Position numbers and translations under genes: made by a program. 64,000 nucleotides of DNA, taken from NCBI GenBank assembly GCA_032158295.1, contig CM063249.1, forward strand, positions 3,859,195-3,923,194, read 5' to 3'. Source of the DNA: Pycnopodia helianthoides (Eukaryota; Echinodermata; Asteroidea; Forcipulatida; Asteriidae). A model generated the notes under the pieces. The model made no database searches. It was not told the origin of the DNA and saw only the letters and a list, made by a program, of their open reading frames with translations. Below are positions 23,401 to 38,400 of the stretch, piece after piece. Position 1 is the stretch's first letter. Every line of letters begins with the position of its first letter.

Positions 23401-26400
23401 ATTGAACTTGTGGTGTCATCTTTCGTTGGAGGTTATCATAAAGGGGAGACCAAACAACCGGTCAATACATTTAATGGGTTTCAGGACAAAAAGCCTACTG
23501 GGTTGTGCGTATTCAATCCGACTGTGATCAGCTTTTGATGGACCTGTTTACACCAAGAGATAAATAATGAATGGGAGTCAAAGTTATTTGTACTCGGTTC
23601 ATTTTAGGTCATGTGGGTTAAAGAAGAAAAAAAAAGGCACAAAAAAAACAGTTTAGGCTTTTGTCATGCTGACCACCATCTTTTCCAAGACCCCTTTGTG
23701 CAGTATTAATATTGCATACTGATTTAGATCAGCCTCGCTGCCGTGGGCAGCGCGTCGTACAATACCAGAGCTGCCAACTCTCCCCTGATTCTGCAGACAG
23801 TTCCCTGAAAGTAAACCAATCTTTCCATGTTCTGATGAACAAGTTTGGAAAAACCTCCCTGATTATGGAAACTTTTTCCCTACTATGTTGAATGTATATA
23901 TTCTAAATATCTCCCTGACTGTTGTACGAAATCTCCCTGGTTGCAAGATGCAATGTTGGCAGCTCTCGCCGCTAACCCCTGAAAGGGACACACTGAAACA
24001 CAACTCTGATTGGCTACCAGAAATGAATGCTCTGCGCGCATGCTTGTCAAAAAACTTTCGTGCACCTGTAGGGCGCTATACGCGTGTGTTTCAAAATGCA
24101 AATAAAATCAATCTTCTCCTTACATGTTCTCCCTGTTCAAATAAGAACAGTTAAGCATGTTAAACTCGGTCAGGAAGTTTTTTTTTCTCTCTTATTTATG
24201 ATTCTGTTCATGTTAGAAGAATTCTGGTCCATTAATAATTTTGAGCCACAAGCCATGTGGTGTTGTGGATTTTCCCCCCAAATTCGAGCCCTGGGATATT
24301 TGTACCGTGCGGGTATCCGCCATAGTGCTCATTGTGCCCTGGTCATTCAATGGGGGGCGAGATTTTTTAAAACACTTCTGGGACAGAATTCCACTGTAGG
24401 CCACGCCCACTTCGCTCAAAATGGCTCAAAAAGAACAAATTTACCTTTTAAAGCCCCCCAAAAGGGAAAAATGCATTTTTCTTTCAGGAATTCTGTGCAG
24501 CTGGATGAAATATTTCAGACTGTTTTTTGAATTCAGCCCTTTTTTAACATGTTTGTCTGCATGTTAAAGGAACATTACAGAATTGGTAAGAAAAAAACTT
24601 GTAAAATATACTTTTTGATCACAGATTTACATAAAACTTACACGGTCTAATGATGATGATAGTAGAAAACATCCCTTTAAATATTTCTGCCTGAAATGCC
24701 ATATTTGATGAGAAATGAATAAACTAATTTCCCGATTGGAGTTTACATGTATTGCTCAGTGAGCGTTTTATTCATTTGTTGAATCTATATGATTTCATGC
24801 AAACGTGTAATCGGTTTTTCACTATTTTCTCGTGACCCAGATGGCCGATCGATCTCAAACTTCTACAGGTTTGTCAGTTTATGTATATGGTGGATTACAT
24901 AAAGTGCTTACACTGCCAGCAACTGTTTTGTAAGCAAAACCAATTCTGTAATGTTCCTTTAAACAAAATATCTTTTGACTTCTGATAATACAAATAAATC
25001 AAACTCTTTGATCTACATGTACAAGCTCTTAGCTCCGAGAAGTTACTGCTCCAAAACACTCCTTGAAATCTAGAATTCCTGGCATTATCAAAAGATTGAA
25101 ATGCCATCTGATCAACACACTTCCTAAAAATTTGACCCAAGTTTCAGACCTCTTTGTTGGCAATGAAGGAAATACAAACCAAACACAAGAACCACCACCA
25201 CAACAACCACTATTCCTGTTTAACATGTTCAACAAGCTAGATACTCGGTGCTCGGACATTGGGGGGAAAATCCGCAAGACTGACGGCTTTTGGCTCAATA
25301 TTTTATACAGACAATTCTGGATCAGAATTTGTTTTTTTTCAACAAGATCAGAATCAAAATAAGAGAAAACTTTATATGTTGTTTATTCAAACAAACTCTT
25401 GTCTTATTGAAAGGTGTTTTTCAGACTCACCATTTGGAACTTTTTTCCTTCTTTTTTTCGTTCAAGGTGTTACACAGTGAGACACTAGCTATTATTCAAT
25501 TGAAAAACACAAGACAGCTGGAACCAATTTCATAGAGCTGCTTGAGCGGAAAATACTGCTTAAAAATGTTCTGCTAGGCAGAAATAAGCAGGACACCAGC
25601 CACAAAATATACATGTGATATGGTACATGTAGTTTGGCCGGTAACCTTTCTCTGGTAAGCATAATTTTGTTGTGCTGAGCTGCTTTTTGTTCTTTAAAGC
25701 AGCTCCATGAAAAGGGCCCTGGACTTGTCCGGCCCTGACATGCCCGAGTTTACTGGCCTGTGGTCAGCCCTGACATGCCCGAGTTTACTGGCCTGTGGTC
25801 AGCCCTGACATGCCTGAGTTTACTGGCCTGTGGTCAGCCCTGACATGCCAGTTTTTACTGGCCTGTGGTCAGCCCTGACATGCCTGAATTTACTGGCCTG
25901 TGGTCAGCCCTGACATGCCTGAGTTTACTGGCCTGTGGTCAGCCCTGACATGCCTGAGTTTACTGGCCTGTGGTCAGCCCTGACATGCCTGAGTTTACTG
26001 GCCTGTGGTCAGCCCTGACATGCCTGAGTTTACTGGCCTGTGGTCAGCCCTGACATGCCTGAGTTTACTGGCCTGTGGTCAGCCCTGACATGCCTGAGTT
26101 TACTGGCCTGTGGTCAGCCCTGACATGCCTGAGTTTACTGGCCTGTGGTCAGCCCTGACATGCCTGAGTTTACTGGCCTGTGGTCAGCCCTGACATGCCT
26201 GAGTTTACTGGCCTGTGGTCAGCCCTGACATGCCTGAGTTTACTGGCCTGTGGTCAGCCCTGACATGCCTGATTTACTGGCCTGTGGTCAGCCCTGACAT
26301 GCCTGAGTTTACTGGCCTGTGGTCAGCCCTGACATGCCTGAGTTTACTGGCCTGTGGTCAGCCCTGACATGCCTGAGTTTACTGGCCTGTGGTCAGCCCT

Positions 26401-29400
26401 GACATGCCTGAGTTTACTGGCCTGTGGTCAGCCCTGACATGCCTGAGTTTACTGGCCTGTGGTCAGCCCTGACATGCCCAAGTTTACTGGCCTGAGGTCA
26501 GCCCTGACATGCCTGAGTTTACTGGCCTGTGGTCAGCCCTGACATGCCTGAGTTTACTGGCCTGTGGTCAGCCCTGACATGCCAGAGTTTACTGGCCTGT
26601 GGTCAGCCCTGACATGCCTGAGTTTACTGGCCTGTCTGTGGTCAGGTGGTAAGTCCAGTGTTAATTTTGAGTGCTGTCATGCTAAAACTAGAAGGTTTAG
26701 ATCAGGTGTAGTGCTGAACAATGACAAATCACTCAATTTTAAGGTAGAGTCATACTTTGGTAATGACCACAAAAAGAAATTGTGAATTTTTTTTATCCCG
26801 AAAGCCTACGTGTTATTAAAGACGGAAATAGTAGTAAAGCATACTGCAAATTGTTTTTGTCTGAAGTGCCTCCGTTAATTAGAAATTCATAAAAATATGT
26901 AGGCGAATTTTCGAAATTTGCATGGTGTATGTTTAAATGCTGCCCTCAATACAGCAAGAGATGAGAATTACACATACAAATCAGCATTACATTGACAAAA
27001 ACCGAATGATGACCCTACTTTTAAGGTCAAACAATCCTTTGTATTGAAAATTGGTTCACATTCGTGTGGCATCTTCACACAAAATCAATTATTTGGGGTT
27101 TTACCTGGGAAAGTAGAAATGGGGTTAGAAATTTTAAGAAATTCTCCAAAGCCCACAGCTCAACAAAAATGTTGCTTACAATTTTTCAGCTGAACAGCTG
27201 TTTTTCTCTTTTCTTTTAAATTAGTGCAAAAGAAAAATTAAAAAAGAAGGTTTGTGATACAAAATTGTATATTTTTTTTGCAAAAACAAAGTTGCATGTC
27301 TCGAAAATGTACTGAACCCCAAAAATATGTTTTGAATAAACCAGGACTGTACAACTATTTTTTTATTTTTGTTTAGGTCAAAGCCTAGGAGGCCATGGCC
27401 TATGTTGCCCTTGTTCTTGGCCTTGGTGCCCCTTCAAATGTTTCCCATGGTCTTTAAGATTTCTCAATAAAAGTGCCTGTTGCAAAAATGAAAAACGACT
27501 TTGCCCTCTCAAAAGTTGAATTTTAGGCCTGAATTAGAAAAAATTGCTGGACTTGTGGACTTGCTAAGGTTTGAGGTTTACCAGTGCGAAAATCACTGAA
27601 CTCTGGCCAGTTGTCCTGTGTTTCGAGTTCTGTACTTCAATAACTATTTCGCCCCCCCATAACCCCAAATTCCAAAGGGCTGCTTAAGCAGCAAATATTG
27701 CTTCACAATTTTCTGCTTAGCATAAATGAGTAGGATACCAGTTACAAATTGTACACGTGGAATGGTAATTTGGCAGGTTTCCTTAAATTCTGGTAAGCTG
27801 AATTTTGTTGTGCTTAGCTGCTCTGTGTGCTTAAGCGGCTTTATGAAATTGGACCCAGGGCCCAACCCAATTTCATGGAGCTGCTTAAGCACAAAAAAGA
27901 AGCTAAGCAAAGTAAAATTATGCTTACCAGAATAAGGTTACCGGCCAAACTACATTGTACCATGTCACATGTACAACTTGTGACTGGTATCCTGCTGGTT
28001 TCTGCCTAGCAAAAAATTTTTAAGCAATATTTTCTGCTTGAGCAGCTCTATGAAATTGGGCCCTGGTCTTCCGTCACTAGGAGGTTTTGGTAGAAATTGT
28101 TCTCTCCTTTGAAATCATTAAGTGTGCGATGCTTGTCACACTTTGGTTAAACGGTACAAACGAAACGATAATCGTTATCCCCGATGCAGTCATAAAATCA
28201 ATCATATCTATTGACCAAAACAAAAGTTGATCTGACAAATTGGCGGCAGCGAAATTCTGTAGATTGTTTTTGTCACGGCCAATTACATCACTGTTGGGGG
28301 TTGTTGTACAGTTGTAATGTCGACAAATATGAGTCATGAAATTGATTAATGAGGGGAACGTTGCAAATAAATGAGCACTAGAGTTTATTGAGCTTTCTAG
28401 TCAATTATACGTAATATGGGATGATTTGCATGTTCATAGCTTTATTTGATGGTAATGGCCTATATGTTTAAAAAATAGATTTTTTTTCGCGTTTTAATGC
28501 GTTGCAGGAGACATGTCAGACAGCAGGCGACACAATTCAATCTTGACTTCCAAACTGAAGCACAAAGGGGGGGGAAATGTACTCGCTGTAATTGTGACAC
28601 GGGTATTAATGGTCTCATCACAAATGATTACAAATGATCATACAACAAAGGAGTAGCATCATTGGACAATGTTGGAGGCTGCTATCGATCAAAATGGTAG
28701 CAGTATTACATGTACAACAGTGTGTAATAGTATAAGTGTGTAAAAAGTATAGCGCTTGTGCGTCCCATATGTAACGAGGCCGAATTCCTCTCCAAGAACA
28801 CGTAGCTTAAAAAAGCATGTAATAGAACAGGGTTTGATGAGGGCCATTTGATATAGGAGAATCTAGGATTTGCCAAATTTGAGAATACATGTATTTTGAG
28901 CTAATTTGTCAAGTGGAAAGCAAACATGGACATTTTTTTCGGAGTGCCGGTACGTTAATCCGGAGGTCGTTGTTTCAAATCCCGCTCTAGTCAATTTTTC
29001 TTTGTTCAACCACAAACTATTTGAAATTTACCCAGTCAGTTTCCCTTGTGGTTCATTACTTGACATTTAAAATGGGAATTTTCCGTAACATAGCAATTGT
29101 TAGGGTCATTGGCAAGTGCAGATCCAGGATTTTACCAGAAAAGGGGCCCCCAAATTCTGAATTCCCCCATCCCGGCCACATACACTGTACACACACACAC
29201 AAAATGAAAAAAGTAACTAGAAGTTTGCGATGATTATGGGTACCCCGCGAGGGGGCTTTAGGAATTGCCGAAGGTCTGTAGTGAGATTAGTCCTATTATT
29301 ATTTGATGTCACAAGTTTAAAGTTTACACAAAATCAAAAGATAGTCATAGGTAGGGTTATAGATTGGTAAACACATGTGCTTCAAAAATTAAGTACCTTG

Positions 29401-32400
29401 AAGACTTGTGTTTTGAGAAGCACTGCACAGTTGTTAATAGTATAAACTACATGTATTTTGAGAAAGGATTCCCTTTGAGGTAATATGGTTGGGATATTTT
29501 TTCACCCCAAAACATTTGAATCTGAGAAAGTTTTCTTAGATTACTCAGGGTTGGTGTCCGATCACGAATGCTGCGGCCAGAGATGTGGTTGGTACCTGCT
29601 GTTACCTCGCTTAACGTGGATGGATTTGACGTTCTTGTGAAAATACGGGGAAAGTGTTTTTTTGCTGTTTTCGCAGCAAGTAGACACTATTCAGCTAAAA
29701 CTTTAACATGTGACTTTTAGTGTGTCTTCCTTAGAAATTTTGCCTATAAATCAGCATTTCGTCAACAAAAACCAATCTATGACCTTACCTTTTTTAAAGA
29801 AAAAATAAAGTTACAAAAAAGACGTTGAGAGCAGTGAGGGTTCCAGACCGTCTATACCCACCCCTTGGATCCGTACCTAATCGGCCTTCAGTTTAAAGTT
29901 GATTTAACTCGTTTCAAAATTGAAACTGTCGTGTTGTCTGTTCACAGGTTGCTAAGGAATTGTACAAGGTGTTCCCGAAGAATCCTTACTACTTTTGGGG
30001 TGTAATGAGCATCATTCTTCAAGTAAGTTTTTGTTTACATTGGTTGTTTTTTTTCTGCAAAAAAAGTAAAAAAACAATTTTTTTTTTAATAACCCATTAC
30101 CCCCCTTATATTTTGCTGGTGCCATATCCTCCAAAATATCTTAGTCTATGTTGTCTATGAACCTAAATGCTTTCGAGATTAAAATAATTCAAGATTCAAG
30201 ATTCAAAATTGTATTCAATCACGTTAAAAACAATGATAATTTCCTTCCCAGTCATACCAGTGGACTACACGTATGTAGAACTGAAGCATTACCAATAATT
30301 CGACATGGACTTTAATATATACATTGACTCAGCAGGGCTCGCCCTTAACACTAGCCCGGCGTACATTGTCTAGTAAAAAATGCTATGGGCTAGTAAACAC
30401 CACTTCTCAACTGCCCTGTGGGCTACTAAAAAACTGTGCAACCTACTTGTTTAAAATGCTCATTTCTTCCTTTTCAGATGTGAACAATTAATGTATAAAA
30501 TGTGTTAATCGTTATTGAGTGTGTGAATATAACTTCATTTGATCATTAAACTGGTTGTGATCCTAAACAATGGCAATTCCTGCTTAAAATCTGGGCTACT
30601 AAAACTTCCTGGGGGCAAGTAAAATGCACAGTTTACTTGCCCGCCTGGCTACTTTACAAAAAGCTTAAGCGCAAGGCCTGCTCAGATAAGATTGGTATGG
30701 CAGACCAAATGATATTAAGCAATTTATTATTTTGTTCTGCCTGGTATCCTTCAAAGTCAGGGCAACTTCCTGAATGGGATTCGGGACCGTTATTCTTAAT
30801 AGGAAACACTTATCTGCCCCCCTCCCCTTGGAATTCCACCTCGGACCTGGAGCCTTGCATGTGGATTGTCCCTAAACCTGATTGCGTGGGTTTTCCCCAT
30901 TTGGGGGTCCCCCCCCAACATCTAAAACTGAACATTTCTTCTCGTTTCCTATTCATCCTGTTATTGGCGCCAATTGCGCTGGTGGGTGGGTTAAAAAATA
31001 GATGAATTAAAATAAATGAAATATGATAGAGTAACTATCCAACAAAGGACACATAAGAAATAAATTGAAAAATTGTGTCTGTCATTATTTCATGCATTGT
31101 ATCTCATTTGTTGAGAAAAAAAAAAGGAAGAAGAAGTAATGATTATTTAATTTTTTCAGGCCCTGACGTCAACCGATGACAAGTTGGCGCAGACAATGTA
31201 CCTACCTCTAGCGGAGAAAATGGTGGATAGAATGGTGAATGAAGGGAAGATGGAGGCCGAGGCCGAAGTGAACATCTACCTGATGGTTCTGGGCTACCTC
31301 AAGAAACACGACAAAGCCATCGAAGTCTTGGATGGCACGCTGGGACGTAAGTTGACATTCTCATCCAACTCTACTGAGAGGGTAAAGAGTTGGAGATTCT
31401 GGATTTCTTGTTTTTCAGATTGTTGATAATAATATCTAATTCTTGTACAGCACATTTTTAAATAACGTATCTATGCGCTTTGTGATGGTGCCCTGGTAAT
31501 TAGGCCAATAGCATTCCTGTAATCTTTCTCAGCTCCCTGGGGAGTATACAGCCCTGTGCTGCCGTGGCGCTCCAAAGGCTTTTTTCAAACACACCACCCT
31601 CGCAGGTACCCATTTATACCCCAGGTCGAAGCAAAGCAATTATAGGAAAGCATCTTGCCCAAGGGCACAAGTGTCATGACCGGGACTTGAACCCACACCC
31701 CGATGACTTAAACAGCAGAACTTGAATTCCATGTGCTAAACCAACCGCTTGTGGACTAATACATGTAGTCAGTTTTAATAGTTCTTGTCAAGCTTATTCA
31801 GCAGAATTTCAACTGATTCCAGATGATTAATGCTAAATTTCTGACCTGTAACCACCGAAACTTGGATAAAAGCGGAGCCCTCCTGTAGAGCGTTTGAAGA
31901 AAATTTTGGTTTAGACAGTTGATTTAAACTTGTTATACCTTTATACATAATAAGCAGGGTTCTCCTCATGCACAAGTTAGTGTATCGGGTTGATGCACAC
32001 GAATTGCGGCTAATATGCGCAACTTGCTGATGATACGCAAAAAAAAATTAAAAAAAATTAATAAACAATTTACTTTAATGGTTCTTGCCAAGCTTATTCA
32101 GCTTCAGTTCATCTTATTTTGCTTTAGTTCATCTTTGCTACACCCAACATTTTTGACAATACTACCAACAATTTCCCCGTGGTTTAGGCTTTGATTAACA
32201 CGTTGACTGCCGCCTACAAGTATATTCGTAGGGAATGAAAGGGCTTTGTATTGTTATTTAAATACACTGGCATCACTGAGCACGCAACAAATACGCTTCT
32301 GGCAGTGGTGAGGACATGGCATCCTTAGAATGTGTATGTTCAATTTTGTTTTGTATAGTAGCTATTTGGTATGCACGCATGCGCACTGCACTTGGCAAAT

Positions 32401-35400
32401 GGGAACGCCCTACGAATCTATGACAGGCAGTCAACGAGTTAAAAAGCTTATGTACTAGGAAATTGGGAAATATAAAAAGAAACATGTTTACATAACAGAG
32501 ATTCTTGGCTGAACAGTGTTCATATTAATTTTGTTCAAGTTTTTCTCACTTTATGTAAAATCTACCATCGGCCATTAATAGTTAATATTGAATGACATGA
32601 GTCAACCATTCTAGGGCTTCTCAGTTATTAATTAGAACGGTTAGTCATTCTTGTAATGGCTCTTACTTTGCACGAGGGTCATTTCACCTGTTTGGAACAT
32701 GCGGTGTGACATTTACTGTTATTGTATATTTATGGTAATGAAACCACGGATGCCTCAATAGTGAATAGTAAGCATTGTAGCTCGCAAGCCAGTGGAAACC
32801 TGTCAACAAGGGTGCTTGCTACATGTATGTGAACCGAAAACACCGGGGGTTAACCCCTACTCTTCCAAGATGAGTGTTCATGGTTATTTTACGTGCACAA
32901 CCAATATAGTACACGGGACCTACGGCTTAATGTCCCATCCGAAAGACAATGCAATTATGGTAAAGTGTCTCGCTCAAGGACACAAGTTCCATGACCGGGA
33001 CTCGAACCCACACTCTGCTGATCAGAAACATCAGAGCTTGAGTCCGGTGCTGTTAACTGCTCAGCCACAAGACACCATTGTATATCATTGAAAGCTTTCT
33101 TACATTTGACTCAACTATTTTCTTCGCCTTTTGAGTGTGAAATTGTTTGTTAAAGTTTTTAATGACCAACATTTAGCCGTCGAGAAATACTCTGCTAGGG
33201 TCGAAACGTCAGGCCGTAAACTATTTTTTGCATTTATACCACAGGTCCTAGCAACAGCTAAATATATTTTCTCAAAGTTTTGAATCTTAAAAATTTGTAT
33301 ATATATTTTTTTCAATATGATTTAAAATGTTTTTGGGCGCAGCATCAACTTGGTGTTAACATTAGGTCTAGGTTTGTTGTTGTTTTTTTCAGTTTGTTGT
33401 TAGCATCCAAAATGAGTGCATTTTTTTTCTTGACTCAATTAGAGAGGTTAGTCATTCTTGTAATGGCTCATACTTTGCGCTAGGGTCATTTCACGATGTT
33501 GGATCATGCCGTGTGGCATTTACTGTTCTTATATATTTCTGGTAATGAAACCAAGGATGCCTCACAAGTGAACTTAATCACCGTAGCTCGCAATAGAAAA
33601 AACGTGATTAGAAATGTATTAAGTTGTGGCATTGACATGGTGTCGACACTGCGTCTGGGTTTTTGTTATTTTTGAGTTTGTTAACAACCAAATTGAGTAC
33701 ACAAAGTGAATTTGCATAGTTATTAGACATGTTCTTTATCAGGATGTTTCTTGTTTTCTCAGCTATTATTGTTATTATTATTATTGTTATTATTATTAAA
33801 AAGATAGAACTTTTGTCAAATTTCCCTACAATTTCATCCCTCAATTATGTATTAGAGTAAGTTAAAAAAAATTAAATTGTGACATAACACTGACATGATG
33901 GTCCATGTTCAGATGTTACACCTTAATAATACGTTTTTTCCCACTCAGAGCCGAAATCGAATCTTGCATGAAATAATTGAGTCGATAAGCTTTAATCGTG
34001 AGGACAAATGTCACACAATGTCCCAACCTCGTGGAATGACTGGATTAAACGCCTGACATATATATTAACCTTAACTTCCTAATACAGATCAAAATGATTT
34101 GCTTGTATTCTTCCTCATTCTATTAAAATCTAGCACCAGTAACTCAACAACCAAACTGCTGGACTCTGATTATGGTGGTATGCCTGATCCCATGAGTGAT
34201 TTACTAGGATCCTTCCTTACTCTAACAAAGTCCAACACCATACGGTAACTCAACACCCAAACTGTTGGACTCTGTTTCATGGTGGTATGCCTGATCCCAT
34301 GAGTGATTTACTAGGATCCTTCCTTACTCTAACAAAGTCCAACACCATACGGTAACTCAACACCCAAACTGTTGGTTTCGGATTATCAGTATGCTTGATC
34401 CCATGCAAAGCGTAATCACTTTACTAGTGCAGTCCTCAGTCCAACAGAATCCAGCAAAATGTGCAGATGGATTTTGATGAGTTTGGGATGGTTACCAAGG
34501 TTACATGTAAGTTAACCCCTGTCAGGCTCAATTTCAAAGCAGAAAGCAGCTGGGCACAACAAAATGATGCTTACCATGATAAGGTTACCAGCCAAAATAC
34601 CAAGTCACGTGCACAATTTTTGACTGGTGTCCTGGTTATTTGTGCTTAGCATAGAACAATATACACGGTGCTGAAGAAGCTCTATGAGTTTTAGGCACCG
34701 ACATACTGAAGTGTTTAAAGAAAAGCCACCCACATATTTTTATATTTTCAACCCACGGTTGCGCCATTTGCATTTTAGGAGAAGGGCTGGGAGGCTACAT
34801 TTACTGTCTTCCAAGGTTGAAAATTGTTGACGCTGAGAAAAGAAAAAAAAAAAAAGTGACCTCAGTAATGATATTTGAAACTCATCAGCAATATCCCTGA
34901 TGACAAATTTTGTTTGTGAGCCTGGAGGCCTCAGATGACTAATCGGATGATTTCATTAGGCACTGCCAGTAAATTGATATAAATAAATGTCGGCCTTGTT
35001 AAGGATTGATGAGGGAAATAGCATTACAACGCGGGTGAGGACACCTTAATTGCACCCGGACAATTCAACCGGTGTCGTCAAGCTGCTTCTTCCTCATAGG
35101 GCCCCACTTATTGAGTGCACTTAAAAAAAAAGACTATAGGAGATGTAGATATGATATCAATGCTCCCGCCACCGAAAAAGGAGCAAAATGTATGACAACT
35201 TTAAGATTTACGAGTTGCCTGCAAGTTATGTTGTGTCTAGTGTCTGGCATCAATAGTCGCTCTATCATGCTGACAATGCTCGCTGTCTTGTTCCTTGGCT
35301 TCAGTAGCAATTAGAAATGCTGGTTCTTATTACATGTATATTAAAGGGATCAGACTAGCGTAACTGCCTCACTTTGTGCTGGATATGGGGGCATGGTGGT

Positions 35401-38400
35401 AACCCCCCCCCCCCACACTTCTATTGTGTCTTCATTGTGTGCTTGGAATCTCCGGAATTCTTTAGACGATTTTAGGGGGGAGGGGGTACTTCTGTATAAG
35501 AGGAAAATCTAGCTACCCCACAATCTTGGTGGTCTAGTTGGTAATATATCCGCTCTAGAATGGCAATGGCCGTGGGTTCGAATCACTACCCAAGTAAAAT
35601 GCCTGTGGATTTTTTTTCACAGAACTCTGGGAAGTACTGAGTATACAGTGCTTTACACACATCGGTGAAAGGGGTAAACCAAACAATAAGAGGAAAATAG
35701 TGTGTTAAAGTATGGGAATATCGGGCATGGTATACCACAGTTGATTCCTCAATTGGGGGGGGGGGGGGGAGGGGGATGGGGGTGTCTGTATTATGAAAAA
35801 ATTAAAGCACATTTTTCGCTGGTTTCATCTACAATCATCTGGTTTCTTGGAGTACACATGATTCTACCGAACCAAATCGACAAAATTCCCTTTACCCTTA
35901 TAATTTAAGCATCTGAAAAAAAACAAGATCACACAAATGTAGAACTCTTTTAAATTTTATGAGCTCACAAAAAGACATCATGGGTGATTTTTTTATCACT
36001 CGTACTTCAGTAGCTGCTTCTGACTCTTCATCAGTCATGTCCCTGTGTGTGCACAGAATATCTGTTACGCTTGTTCCATTTTTGTTGATGTCGTGTCCTT
36101 TCCCCCATTAGGAAAAGCTTTCAGTTTGTTACTGATACTTGTACTGCCGTGAGCACGATGTCAAATTGGGCTTCTTTCGGCAATCACTCAAATAGCCACA
36201 CGCACTGTATCTCAATCTTAAGGGCTTATGAACTGACAATCCTTTTGCTCTTTTTTTTTTAGTGTCTGTGCATCAATGTGAACACCTTTTGTTTTTTCTT
36301 GGGTTTTTTGCCCCCTTGATTAGGTGTTCGTGCAGCCGCGAGAACACCTCTTGTTTTTGCTCTGCCCCCCCCCCCTTTGTGTTTATTGCAGCAGCAAGAA
36401 AAACCTCTTGTTTTTGCTCTGCCCCCCCCCTTTGTGTTTATTGCAGCAGCAAGAACACCTCTTGTTTTTGTTGTGTTTTTCCCTCTTTTGGCGTTCTTGC
36501 AGCAACAAGAACACCTCTTGGTTTTTTTTCTTGTTTGTTTTTATTTTTTTACTTCTTCTGTTGCTGCCCAACTCTTTACAGCTGGACTCAAGATTAAAAC
36601 TGAATTGAGCCTTGAAACTCATATGAGGCAATTGAGCATCAATATGAAGACGGCACAAATTTGATGACGTCATGGTGATGTCATCAGGTGTCGAATTACA
36701 TTAAGTCAAAGTTAAATGTTCGCAAGAATCATAACCCTGAACCACACTTTGGATCTTTTTACAATCTACACGTTATCGGAAAAGTCTTCACAAACATGAC
36801 AAACTAAACTAATTTGTCACAGATATGTCTCTGTCTTCCGGTTTAAACCGGAAGTTTAAGCGAACATTTTTTTCAAGATCCACAGTTTCAGCTCTGCAGT
36901 CAATACGAAATGGAATTTGGACATGGTTACAGTGCATGAAATGACATTCTGTTCATGGCGTTTTCAAATATAATAGTTTTGGCGTCATCAAATTTGCGGT
37001 TCCCTATGACAACAAGCTTAAAATTGTCTTGGTTTTCAGTTTTAAAATTTCTCGAACCAACTTTCATCATCAGCATTTTACTGATGGGAAGTACATGTAC
37101 CAATTAAAGCTCAATTGTGAAATTTGAACCAAATCTACTGTTGCATTCTGTTTTGGGGGCTGTTTGTGTGATCGGATCAAACACATGTTATGGTGTCCCG
37201 GAAAGACCATTGTGTTACGTTGTCAATGTTGTATTCATTTAAACTCTTCCCTTTAGCATAGCTCATAAATGAGACTAAATTGAACCTTGAAACTCATCAG
37301 ATAATTGAGCCTTAACATAAAATCCTAGCCTGAGCAATGATGTCATGATGAGTCGAATTACGTTAACTTAAAGTTTAGTATCAGAACAAAATCATAACTC
37401 CTGAACCATACAATGGATTTTGACAATCTGTATATTTTCAAAAAGTTCAACAAACTCTAAGCAAAAGTCGATCAACATAACCCCAATTTGACCTTGTCTT
37501 CCGGTCAAGACCAGAAGTTGGAATGAATACGATGACTAGTGCAAGCTAGTCGAAACGTTGAGACCAAAAGAACTCACTCCGCGGCAGTGAAGTTAATAAC
37601 GAGAAGACCCCCGGATCCACAAAGCGAAAGTAGTAATCCCGGCCGATTTCCTACCTTCCGCTCAGGTAGTAGTTAATAAGCAGGACAGTTCTTTTCAGAA
37701 CTGAGAAGTCTCCTGAATTCCGAAAATCTACTCCGCGGCAGTAGAACAAATAGCAAGACAAGTTCTCTAAAGATCAAAAATCTATACAGCAAATAAGAGC
37801 AAAGTATGGTGTGACCGCAAACCGAACATACATTGACACCTCACCATGCAATGCCTCTAAAACCATATACCTGTAGTCTTAATTCCAATAGCCAATATGA
37901 AAGGGAATTAAAAAAATGGGTTGTGTGTATGAAATGACCATTGAATCCCTTGGCCCTTTAAAATAATTTAAATGATGAAGTAAGCAAGACACACAGCGCC
38001 CTCTGGTGACATTATTATACAAGTGAGTCATATAAGCATTTGTGCATCTGCCTAGAGCACAACTCTGATGGGCCAATGACCAAGTGTCTGTACACATGCT
38101 TGATGGTGATCAGCACAATTCAAGGGAAGAGCTGTTTGGGCCCAGTTGTTGATCAGTGGCTCTGAGTAGGAAGAGAGCAGGATAGAAAAATATCACATAA
38201 AATAACAGGAGCATTATTATTTTTATTATTATTATTTATTAAAACAAACAAACAAACAAACCAAAGTTACAATAGCACAAGAAAGAACATTAACGGAAAA
38301 CAGTTACAAAAAAAGCAAGTAATAAGGAAAATAAATACAAAATTAGATAAATAAAGTTGAAATAATAAATAAAATTAAATAAATAAGATAATAAAAGCAA

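Noticed and set aside
24084..24530. 148-codon frame on the + strand
   Set aside because: Amino acid composition is erratic, no domain is visible and it sits in intron 4.
25737..26645. Possible CRISPR-like direct repeats
   Set aside because: Units are contiguous without unique spacers, the context is an animal intron and no cas genes exist.
36262..36664. Leu/Phe/Cys-rich overlapping frames resembling membrane peptides
   Set aside because: They are produced by the 56 bp T-rich tandem array.
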